Below are positions 9,422-16,802 of a stretch of DNA of 64,000 nucleotides, piece after piece (positions within the stretch are counted from its first letter, which is position 1; each line of letters opens with the position of its first letter). Source of the DNA: Pseudomonas sp. St316 (lineage in GTDB: Bacteria; Pseudomonadota; Gammaproteobacteria; Pseudomonadales; Pseudomonadaceae). The notes beneath the pieces were generated by a model, which had not been told where the DNA came from, did not search any database, and saw nothing but the letters and a program-made list of their open reading frames with translations. The stretch spans positions 4,898,001 to 4,962,000 of the forward strand of contig NZ_AP021901.1 in the NCBI RefSeq assembly GCF_018325905.1, written 5' to 3'. The translations under genes were made by a program, and so were the position numbers.

Positions 9422-9440
9422 ACCCGCCCTTTCAGCGGGT
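9422..9440. other. Short inverted repeat before the NAGGN operon
   Basis: ACCCGC (9422-9427) and GCGGGT (9435-9440) form a small hairpin with a 7-base loop, about 40 bp before the amidotransferase start. There is no T run, so it is not a typical terminator. It could be an operator or mRNA leader structure; no function can be assigned. Confidence 0.35.
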
Positions 9441-9480
9441 GCGCTTGACCCCTCCCCAACGGAAAAACCGGTAAGGACTT

Positions 9481-11253
9481 ATGTGCGGATTAGCTGGAGA
9501 GTTACGTTTCGATCAACAACCTGCGGACCTTGCGGCCGTAGAGCGAATCACCCATCACCTGGCCCCTCGCGGCCCTGACGCCTGGGGCTTTCATAGCCAG
9601 GGGCCCATTGCCTTGGGCCATCGGCGCCTGAAAATCATGGACCTATCGGACGGCTCGGCCCAGCCGATGATCGACAATCAGCTGGGCCTGTCCCTGGCCT
9701 TCAACGGCGCGATCTACAACTACCCGGAACTGCGCGGCGAGCTCGAAGGCCTGGGCTATAGCTTCTATTCAGGTGGCGACACCGAAGTGCTGCTCAAGGG
9801 TTACCACGCCTGGGGCGAAGCGCTGCTGCCCAAGCTCAACGGCATGTTCGCCTTCGCCATCTGGGAGCGCGATGCCAAACGCCTGTTCATCGCCCGCGAC
9901 CGCCTCGGCGTCAAGCCGCTGTACCTGTCGCGCACCGGCCAACGGCTACGTTTCGCCTCGGCGTTGCCGGCGCTGCTCAAGGGCGGCGATATCAACCCGA
10001 TGCTCGACCCGGTGGCCCTCAATCACTACCTGAATTTCCACGCGGTGGTCCCGGCGCCCCGCACCTTGCTGGCGGGTGTTGAAAAACTGCCGCCCGCCAC
10101 CTGGATGCGCATCGAAGCCGACGGCAGCACCGAGCAGAAAACCTGGTGGACCCTGCCCTACGGACCACGGGCCGACGAACAGCACCTGAACCTGGAAGAC
10201 TGGATCGAGCGCGTGCTCGACAGCACCCGTGAAGCGGTCGCCATTCGCCAACGCGCCGCCGTGGATGTCGGTGTGCTGCTGTCCGGTGGCGTGGATTCGA
10301 GCATGCTCGTGGGCCTGCTGCGGGAAGTCGGCGTAGAAGACCTGTCGACCTTCTCTATCGGTTTCCAGGATGCCGGCGGCGAGCGCGGTGATGAGTTCCA
10401 GTATTCGGATCTGATCGCCAAGCACTACGGCACCCGCCACCACCAACTGCGTATCGACGAAAAGGAGATCATCGAGCAACTGCCGGCAGCGTTCCGTGCC
10501 ATGAGCGAACCGATGGTCAGTCACGACTGCATCGCCTTCTACCTGCTCTCGCGGGAAGTGGCCAAGCACTGCAAAGTGGTGCAAAGCGGCCAGGGCGCCG
10601 ACGAGTTGTTCGCCGGTTATCACTGGTACCCGCAAGTCGATGGCGCCAGCGATCCATATGCAGCCTATCGCGCCGCGTTCTTCGACCGCAGCTACGAAGA
10701 ATACGCCGCCACCGTACAGCCCAAATGGCTGACGGCCAACGACGCGGCCGGTGACTTCGTCAAAGAACATTTCGCCCAGCCCGGCGCTGATGCGGCGGTA
10801 GACAAGGCCCTGCGCCTGGACAGCACCGTGATGCTGGTGGACGACCCGGTCAAGCGTGTCGACAACATGACCATGGCCTGGGGCCTGGAAGCGCGCACGC
10901 CCTTCCTCGACTATCGCCTGGTGGAGCTGTCGGCCCGGGTCCCGGCGAAGTTCAAGCTGCCCGATGGCGGCAAGCAGGTGCTCAAGGAAGCCGCCCGACG
11001 GGTGATCCCCGGCGAGGTGATCGACCGCAAGAAAGGCTATTTCCCGGTGCCAGGACTCAAGCACCTGGAAGGCAACACCCTGGCCTGGGTTCGCGAGCTG
11101 CTGCTGGACCCGAGCCAGGACCGCGGCCTGTTCAACCCGGCCATGCTCGACCGCCTGCTGACCGACCCCAACGGCCAGCTCACGCCATTGCGCGGCTCGC
11201 GACTGTGGCAACTGGCGGCGCTGAACCTGTGGCTCAGCGAGCAAGGAATCTGA
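9481..11253 (+). CDS. N-acetylglutaminylglutamine amidotransferase
   Basis: This 590-residue protein is related to asparagine synthetase B. Cys2 in MCGLAGELRF is the glutaminase nucleophile of a class II amidotransferase domain (1-220), and LLSGGVDSS (around 269) is the ATP-pyrophosphatase loop of the synthetase domain. With the next gene it is one of the three-gene set that makes N-acetylglutaminylglutamine amide (NAGGN), a dipeptide osmolyte of Pseudomonas and rhizobia; this enzyme amidates the dipeptide. TAAGGA precedes the ATG. The next gene starts 3 bp after the stop, so the pair is an operon, presumably osmotically induced. Confidence 0.92.
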   Translation: MCGLAGELRFDQQPADLAAVERITHHLAPRGPDAWGFHSQGPIALGHRRLKIMDLSDGSAQPMIDNQLGLSLAFNGAIYNYPELRGELEGLGYSFYSGGDTEVLLKGYHAWGEALLPKLNGMFAFAIWERDAKRLFIARDRLGVKPLYLSRTGQRLRFASALPALLKGGDINPMLDPVALNHYLNFHAVVPAPRTLLAGVEKLPPATWMRIEADGSTEQKTWWTLPYGPRADEQHLNLEDWIERVLDSTREAVAIRQRAAVDVGVLLSGGVDSSMLVGLLREVGVEDLSTFSIGFQDAGGERGDEFQYSDLIAKHYGTRHHQLRIDEKEIIEQLPAAFRAMSEPMVSHDCIAFYLLSREVAKHCKVVQSGQGADELFAGYHWYPQVDGASDPYAAYRAAFFDRSYEEYAATVQPKWLTANDAAGDFVKEHFAQPGADAAVDKALRLDSTVMLVDDPVKRVDNMTMAWGLEARTPFLDYRLVELSARVPAKFKLPDGGKQVLKEAARRVIPGEVIDRKKGYFPVPGLKHLEGNTLAWVRELLLDPSQDRGLFNPAMLDRLLTDPNGQLTPLRGSRLWQLAALNLWLSEQGI

Positions 11254-11256
11254 TCG

Positions 11257-13005
11257 ATGAAACCTCATGCAACGGTTCACAACCAACGCCTCTTGCGCGG
11301 CCAGGCGCCCTCCTACGAACGCCTGCAGGCGCGCCTGGCCGAAGACGGCAGCGAATTGGGCGCCGACCCGATCGCGGTGCATTGCGGCTGGGGCCGACTT
11401 TTGATCGGCCACACCTTCCCGGACCCGGCAAGCCTGGCCCAGGAACTGCTCAACGAACAACCCGGCGAACGCGACATTGCCTTGTACGTGGCTGCGCCCC
11501 AGCAAGTGCTGGGGTTGGAACCGGCACAACTGTTCCTCGACCCGTCCGACACCTTGCGCTTGTGGTTCAGCGACTATCGCCAGGCCACCCGAGTGTTTCG
11601 TGGGTTCCGCATTCGTCGCGCCCAAAGCGAGACCGACTGGCAGGCCATCAACCAGCTCTACCAGGCCCGGGGCATGCTGCCCATCGACCCGCTGCGACTG
11701 ACCCCACGGCATGAAGGCGGCCCGGTCTACTGGCTGGCCGAAGACGACGACACCGGCGCGGTGATCGGCAGCGTCATGGGCCTGAATCATCAGAAAGCCT
11801 TCAACGACCCGGAAAACGGCAGCAGCCTCTGGTGCCTGGCCGTCGACCCGCAATGCCCGCGGCCCGGTGTTGGCGAGGTGCTGGTGCGTCACCTCATCGA
11901 ACACTTCATGAGCCGTGGCTTGAGTTACCTGGACCTGTCGGTGCTACACGACAATCGCCTGGCGAAAAATCTCTACGCCAAACTCGGCTTTCGCAATCTC
12001 TCGACCTTCGCCATCAAACGCAAGAACGGCATCAACCAGCCGTTGTTCCTGGGGCCAGGCCCCGAGGCGCAGTTCAATCCTTATGCGCGAATCATTGTCG
12101 AGGAAGCTCATCGTCGCGGCATCGAGGTCCAGGTAGACGACGCCGAGGCCGGCTTGTTCACCCTGGTCCATGGCAGCCGCCGCGTCCGATGCCGCGAATC
12201 CTTGAGCGACCTGACCAGCGCCATCAGCATGACCCTGTGCCAGAACAAAAGCCTGACCCACAAGGTGCTGAAGAACGCCGGCCTGAACCTGCCGGCCCAA
12301 CAGTTGGTGGGCAATGCCGATGACAACCTGGCGTTTCTCGACGAGCACGAGCGGGTGGTGGTCAAGCCGCTTGACGGTGAACAGGGCCAAGGCGTGGCGG
12401 TGGACCTGCGCACCATCGAGGAGGTGCAGAGCGCCATCGAAGCGGCTCGGCAGTTCGATAGCCAGGTCTTGCTGGAAAGTTTCCACGAGGGGTTGGACCT
12501 GCGCATCCTGGTGATCGGCTTTGAAGTGGTGGCGGCGGCGATCCGGCGCCCGGCGGAGGTGATCGGCGACGGCCGGCACACCATCGGCGCGTTGATCGAA
12601 GCCCAGAGCCGCCGACGGCAAGCGGCCACGGGCGGCGAAAGTAAAATCCCGATGGATGCCGAGACCCTGCGCACGCTCAGCGCGGCGGGGTTCGACTACG
12701 ACAGCGTGCTACCCGCTGGAGAACACCTGTTCGTACGGCGTACGGCGAACCTTCATACCGGCGGCGTGCTGGAGGATGTCACCGCCATCCTGCATCCGAC
12801 CCTTGTCGATGCGGCGGTGCGCGCCGCACGGGCGCTGGACATCCCCATGGTCGGCCTCGACCTGCTGGTGCCGGCGGCCGATCAACCCGAGTACGTGTTC
12901 ATCGAAGCCAACGAACGCGCAGGCCTGGCCAACCACGAACCACAACCCACCGCCGAGCGCTTTGTGGATTTGTTGTTTCCCCATAGCCAGGCGGTGGCCT
13001 CGTAG
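11257..13005 (+). CDS. ngg: N-acetylglutaminylglutamine synthetase
   Basis: This 582-residue fusion has a GNAT acetyltransferase domain in the N-terminal half (about 110-260, with WCLAVDPQCPRPGVGEVLVR as the acetyl-CoA region). An ATP-grasp ligase domain follows (about 300-575, with VVVKPLDGEQGQGV and VFIEANERAGLANHEPQP). The arrangement fits a single enzyme that acetylates one glutamine and ligates it to another, giving N-acetylglutaminylglutamine, the substrate of the upstream amidotransferase. It follows the amidotransferase by 3 bp with AAGGA inside the previous gene's end. The C-terminal metal-binding ENA motif is intact. Confidence 0.92.
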   Translation: MKPHATVHNQRLLRGQAPSYERLQARLAEDGSELGADPIAVHCGWGRLLIGHTFPDPASLAQELLNEQPGERDIALYVAAPQQVLGLEPAQLFLDPSDTLRLWFSDYRQATRVFRGFRIRRAQSETDWQAINQLYQARGMLPIDPLRLTPRHEGGPVYWLAEDDDTGAVIGSVMGLNHQKAFNDPENGSSLWCLAVDPQCPRPGVGEVLVRHLIEHFMSRGLSYLDLSVLHDNRLAKNLYAKLGFRNLSTFAIKRKNGINQPLFLGPGPEAQFNPYARIIVEEAHRRGIEVQVDDAEAGLFTLVHGSRRVRCRESLSDLTSAISMTLCQNKSLTHKVLKNAGLNLPAQQLVGNADDNLAFLDEHERVVVKPLDGEQGQGVAVDLRTIEEVQSAIEAARQFDSQVLLESFHEGLDLRILVIGFEVVAAAIRRPAEVIGDGRHTIGALIEAQSRRRQAATGGESKIPMDAETLRTLSAAGFDYDSVLPAGEHLFVRRTANLHTGGVLEDVTAILHPTLVDAAVRAARALDIPMVGLDLLVPAADQPEYVFIEANERAGLANHEPQPTAERFVDLLFPHSQAVAS

Positions 13006-13022
13006 AGCTGTAGTGCCTGATC

Positions 13023-13129
13023 TGGCCCCATCGCGAGCAAGCTCGCTCCCACATGGGGTTTCTGCGGTTTACACATTCTGTGTTCACCGTAAGACCTCTG
13101 TGGGAGCGAGCTTGCTCGCGATGGGGCCA
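13023..13129. repeat. REP doublet (outward pair)
   Basis: TGGCCCCATCGCGAGCAAGC and its perfect inverted copy occupy the two ends (31-bp arms). Here the CGAT edges face outward, the reverse of the order at 2678. It sits inside the NAGGN cluster, between ngg and the M42 peptidase gene. Confidence 0.92.
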
Positions 13130-13203
13130 GTTCAGGCACCGCTATTCAACCGTCGGACACACTCATCGAAACCATCGATGCGCTCAACCCATCAGGAGTT
13201 TCC

Positions 13204-14393
13204 ATGATCAGCAAAATTCCCGAACCGAATCTCGAATACCTGCAAAAAGTCCTGCTGGAGATGCTCGCCATTCCCAGCCCTACCGGCTTCACCGACACCA
13301 TCGTGCGCTACGTCGCCGAGCGGCTCGAAGAGTTGGGCATCCCGTTTGAAATGACCCGCCGCGGCACCATCCGCGCCACCCTCAAGGGGCGCAAGAACAG
13401 CCCCGACCGGGCCGTGTCGGCGCACCTGGATACCATCGGCGCCTCGGTGCGGGCCATCAAGGACAACGGCCGCCTGACCCTGGCACCGGTGGGTTGCTGG
13501 TCCAGTCGGTTTGCCGAAGGCAGCCGGGTCAGCCTGTTTACCGACACCGGCGTGATTCGGGGCAGCGTGCTGCCCTTGATGGCATCCGGGCACGCGTTCA
13601 ATACCGCCGTCGATGAACTGCCCATCAGTTGGGACCACATTGAGCTGCGCCTGGACGCCTACTGCGCCACCCGCGCCGATTGCGAAACCCTGGGGGTGGG
13701 CATCGGCGATTACGTTGCCTTCGACCCCCTGCCGGAATTCACTGAAAGCGGCCACATCAGCGCCCGGCACCTGGACGACAAGGCCGGGGTCGCGGCGCTG
13801 CTGGCGGCGCTCAAGGCGATTGTCGACAGCGGCGAAGAACTGCTGATCGATTGTCACCCACTGTTCACCATCACCGAGGAAACCGGCAGTGGTGCGGCGG
13901 CGGCACTGCCCTGGGATGTCAGCGAATTCGTCGGCATCGACATCGCACCCGTCGCCCCAGGCCAGCACTCAAGCGAACATTCGGTCAGCGTGGCCATGCA
14001 GGACTCCGGGGGCCCTACGACTATCACCTGTCGCGGCATTTGCTGAAACTGGCCAAGGAGAACGAGGTACCGGCACGCCGCGACCTGTTCCGCTACTACT
14101 TCAGCGACGCTCATTCGGCCATCACCGCCGGCCACGATATCCGCACCGCCCTGCTCGCCTTCGGCTGCGACGCCACCCATGGCTACGAACGCACCCACAT
14201 CGACAGCCTGGCCGCCCTCAGCCGCCTGCTCGGCGCCTACATCCTCAGCCCGCCGGTGTTCGCCAGCGACGCGCAACCAGCCCAAGGCTCACTGGACCGC
14301 TTCAGTCATCAGATCGAACACGATACCCAGATGGAAAGTGATACCCGGGTGCCGTCGGTGGATAGCCTGGTGGGGCAGCGCTCCGATAGCTGA
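13204..14393 (+). pseudogene. NAGGN-system M42 family peptidase, frameshifted
   Basis: This is the third gene of the NAGGN trio, a zinc aminopeptidase of family M42. The first frame (280 residues) holds ligand motifs SAHLDTIG (His74, Asp76), HLDDKAG (Asp192), ITEETGSG (Glu225/226) and GIDIAP (Asp246), then runs into a stop at 14046. The next frame continues with the expected GGPYDYHLSRHLLKLAKEN, the last ligand in DAHSAITAG, and ends at 14393. One base missing from the GGGGGCCC run at 14008-14015 explains the split. Corrected length is about 396. An AGGAG precedes the ATG. It could be a real pseudogene or a sequencing error. Confidence 0.85.
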
Positions 14394-14420
14394 TCCAACA
14401 TTTCACTGCCTGGGCTATTG

Positions 14421-14500
14421 CCATCGCGAGCAGGCTCGCCCCCACATTGCTACTCCGTGCGACCCAAACCCTTGTGGGAGCGAGCCTGCTCGCGATGAGG
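14421..14500. repeat. REP doublet (outward pair, diverged)
   Basis: CCATCGCGAGCAGGCTCGCCCCCACA and the inverted TGTGGGAGCGAGCCTGCTCGCGATGAGG flank about 26 bp. It lies between the M42 peptidase gene and yheU. The left arm has one substitution in the GGGAGC core. Confidence 0.88.
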
Positions 14501-14584
14501 CCAGAACAGCCCCCACAAAACCCAAGGCTAGCCGCAACAGCCCATAGGCCGTAGCATCGCCCTATTGTCTAGCCGAGGTACCCC

Positions 14585-14812
14585 ATGCTCATCCCCCACG
14601 ATCAACTCGAAGTCGACACGCTCACCCGCCTGATCGAGGATTTCGTGACCCGCGACGGCACCGACAATGGTGACGACACGCCCCTGGAAACACGGGTTCT
14701 ACGGGTCAGGCAGGCCCTGACCAAAGGCCAGGCCTTGATCGTCTTCGACCCCGAAAGCGAACAGTGCCAACTGATGCTCAAGCACGACGTGCCCAAGCAC
14801 CTATTCGACTGA
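14585..14812 (+). CDS. YheU family protein (UPF0270)
   Basis: This 75-residue protein starts [20 protein letters not shown] and has [19 protein letters not shown], the conserved pattern of YheU/UPF0270, a small soluble family of unknown function found in gammaproteobacteria. A structural or regulatory role has not been established. It ends inside the 3' end of csrA, which lies on the other strand: the two coding regions overlap by 12 bp tail to tail. It is close to the NAGGN cluster but separated from it by a REP. Confidence 0.85.
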   Translation: MLIPHDQLEVDTLTRLIEDFVTRDGTDNGDDTPLETRVLRVRQALTKGQALIVFDPESEQCQLMLKHDVPKHLFD

Positions 14813-15001
14813 ACAGGCCTTGCGAATGGCATGGGCCTTTTTCTTCTGGATCTTGTCGTAGATTTCGGAGCGATGGACATCGACGTGCCGTGGCGCTTCC
14901 ACGCCAAAACGCACGGTGCCGCCGCTGACCGACAGCACACGGACGGAAATATCGTCACCGATGGAAATCAATTCACCTACAGCGCGGCTTAATACGAGCA
15001 T
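14801..15001 (-). CDS. CsrA/Rsm family translational regulator, divergent paralogue
   Basis: This 66-residue protein has the CsrA fold signature [18 protein letters not shown], then [16 protein letters not shown], with Leu4 and Arg44 (the RNA-contact position) kept. It differs from RsmA and RsmE: Ser5 replaces the usual Thr, Ala7 replaces the usual basic residue, and a basic tail [16 protein letters not shown] follows. It therefore looks like one of the extra Csr paralogues (RsmI-like) of fluorescens pseudomonads, which repress translation at GGA motifs. The ATG at 15001 follows AAGGACAAGAACC, whose GGA could serve autoregulation. An upstream frame extension to 15061 is not needed. Confidence 0.87.
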   Translation of the reverse strand: MLVLSRAVGELISIGDDISVRVLSVSGGTVRFGVEAPRHVDVHRSEIYDKIQKKKAHAIRKACSVE

Positions 15002-15151
15002 GGTTCTTGTCCTTAAGAGTGTCTGGACCCTGACCATGCCCGGCCTGTTTCCCGTTCTCAAGACACCCGCGAGAATTCAGTAAGGCCCTACAAGCAAAGC
15101 GCTTGTGCCTGACGGAAACTTCCTGCAAAACCCTGTCGGATTGCAGATATT

Positions 15152-15484
15152 TCAGGGTGCCGAGAGCCGCGGGCCGAATAGAATCACACTCGCCCCCAAC
15201 ACGCAGAGCGCCACGCCAATCCAGTCGGACCCCAGTGGCCGCACTCGCTCAACCACCGCCAGCCAGCCGATCGAGGCAATGATATAGAGGCCGCCATAGG
15301 CAGCGTAGGCACGCCCGGCGTACGTCGCTTCGACGCGAGTCAGCAACAGGGCGAACAATGTGAGGCTGAGCAACGCCGGGGCGATCCACCAGGCGCTCTT
15401 GCCCTGGCGCAACCACATCCAAAAGGCGTAGCAGCCCGCGATCTCAAACAGCGCGGCAAGAAAAAACCACAGGTAATTGAGCAT
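15152..15484 (-). CDS. YnfA family membrane protein (UPF0060)
   Basis: This 110-residue protein has four predicted membrane helices: [53 protein letters not shown] and a last one ending [10 protein letters not shown]. The motif [14 protein letters not shown] is the YnfA/UPF0060 signature. The family is structurally like small multidrug resistance (SMR) exporters, but its transported substrate is not settled. I chose the ATG at 15484; a longer frame to 15529 adds 15 non-conserved residues. The gene sits between csrA and an SDR on the same strand. Confidence 0.88.
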   Translation of the reverse strand: MLNYLWFFLAALFEIAGCYAFWMWLRQGKSAWWIAPALLSLTLFALLLTRVEATYAGRAYAAYGGLYIIASIGWLAVVERVRPLGSDWIGVALCVLGASVILFGPRLSAP

Positions 15485-15541
15485 GCAGATGTCCATCAGG
15501 AAGACCGAATGGCGCCATCCTGAGGACATCGGGCATCCAGG

Positions 15542-16357
15542 TCAATTGGGGTTTTGCCGGGCCTTGGCGCGCATCTTGTCGGCCATGACGGTCATTTCGT
15601 CGTACAGCAATTGTGGGTTCTTCTGCTTGAGGGCCCACGCCATGCGTCCCTGTTCGTGGGGCAGGATCATGAACTGGCCCTGGGCGACCTGCTGGTAGAT
15701 GTAGTCGGCAATATCCGTGGCGCTGATCGGTGAACTTTCCAGCAACTTGCCGACCTGGGCTTTCATGGCCGGGGTCGGGCCACGGAAGGAGTCCAGCAGA
15801 TTGGTCTGGAAGAATGACGGGCACACCACGTGTACGCCAACTTCCTGTTGCGCCAGTTCCACCAGCAGGCTTTCCGACAGCGCCACGACACCCGCCTTGG
15901 CCACGTTGTAGTTACTCATGGCCGGGCCCTGCATCAGGGCTGCCATGGAGGCAATGTTGATGATCTTGCCACGGCTTTTTTCCAGCAGCGGCAGGAACGC
16001 CTTGCAGCCCTTGACCACGCCCATGAGATTGATCGCGATCTGCCAGTCCCAATCCTCCAGGGAGAGCTCACTGAAGAACCCGCCCGAGGCAACGCCGGCA
16101 TTGTTGACGATGATATCGATGCCGCCGAGCTTTTCTTCGCAAGCCTGGGCGAACGCGGTCAATTGGCTATAGTCGCGCACATCACAGCGCTGGATGAAGC
16201 CGTCACCACCGGCACCACGCACTCGCTTGAGGGTTTCCACGAGGCCCGGTTCGCTGACATCCGATAAGGCCAGATGCCAGCCCTCGCGGGCCCAGCGCAG
16301 CGCGATTTCGCGACCCAGGCCGGAGCCGGCGCCAGTGATCATCATGCGATTTTGCAT
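15542..16357 (-). CDS. SDR family oxidoreductase
   Basis: This 271-residue classical short-chain dehydrogenase carries the nucleotide loop ITGAGSGLGREIAL (7-20), NNAGVA near residue 90, the catalytic serine in INIASMAALM, and Y-x3-K in SNYNVAKAGV. Such enzymes oxidise or reduce alcohols and ketones with NAD(P). The substrate is unknown; the C-terminal extension of about 60 residues past the core (LLESSPISATDIADYIY) is shared by many Pseudomonas SDRs. The ATG at 16357 begins directly at the Rossmann strand; the upstream frame to 16450 is not conserved-looking. Confidence 0.9.
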   Translation of the reverse strand: MQNRMMITGAGSGLGREIALRWAREGWHLALSDVSEPGLVETLKRVRGAGGDGFIQRCDVRDYSQLTAFAQACEEKLGGIDIIVNNAGVASGGFFSELSLEDWDWQIAINLMGVVKGCKAFLPLLEKSRGKIINIASMAALMQGPAMSNYNVAKAGVVALSESLLVELAQQEVGVHVVCPSFFQTNLLDSFRGPTPAMKAQVGKLLESSPISATDIADYIYQQVAQGQFMILPHEQGRMAWALKQKNPQLLYDEMTVMADKMRAKARQNPN

Positions 16358-16586
16358 AGCAAACAGCCTTGTTCCGGGAGAGATAGGCCGAGTGTAGCGA
16401 AGGCGTACAGCGGACCCACGCTCCATCAGATTGCTGAATGGCGAGGGCAAACCGTAGGCGCTATAAAAACTTTGAATTTTTTACAGAGCGTTACGGTCGG
16501 ACTTATTAAGCCGCCCGGATTTAACGCATGCGCGCTGGCAGTTGAAAGTTGTATCACCCCAGAACTGACCAATAAGGAAACCTACA

Positions 16587-16739
16587 ATGGGCACAATTCT
16601 TATCATTATCCTGATCCTGCTGCTGATCGGTGGTCTTCCGGTCTTCCCGCACTCCAGAAGTTGGGGTTATGGGCCCTCCGGTATCATTGGTGTAGTGTTG
16701 GTGGTGCTGTTAGTCCTGCTATTACTGGGCAAGATATAA
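16587..16739 (+). CDS. Small DUF3309-type membrane protein
   Basis: A 50-codon frame encodes MGTILIIILILLLIGGLPVF, a hydrophilic turn HSRSWGYGPSG, and a second hydrophobic helix ending LLLGKI. Two helices separated by a WGYGPSG turn match DUF3309 proteins, short membrane proteins common in soil proteobacteria and of unknown function. AAGGA lies nine bases before the ATG, and a strong terminator begins 17 bp after the stop, so it is a complete monocistronic unit. It is divergent from the SDR gene. Confidence 0.85.
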   Translation: MGTILIIILILLLIGGLPVFPHSRSWGYGPSGIIGVVLVVLLVLLLLGKI

Positions 16740-16756
16740 ACCACTCAGTAAGCGCA

Positions 16757-16789
16757 AAAAAAAAGAGGCCTTAGCAGGCCTCTTTTTTA
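16757..16789. terminator. Bidirectional rho-independent terminator
   Basis: AAAAGAGGCC (61-70 of the 16700s) pairs with GGCCTCTTTT across the loop TTAGCA, with an A run before and a T run after. It can stop the DUF3309 transcript (plus) and the LTA synthase-like transcript (minus), whose genes converge here. Confidence 0.92.
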
Positions 16790-16802
16790 TATGCGCCGGT
16801 TA

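Noticed and set aside
9946..11904. 652-codon open frame on the minus strand
   Set aside because: Antisense to the NAGGN amidotransferase and synthetase genes, with a composition typical of a shadow frame.
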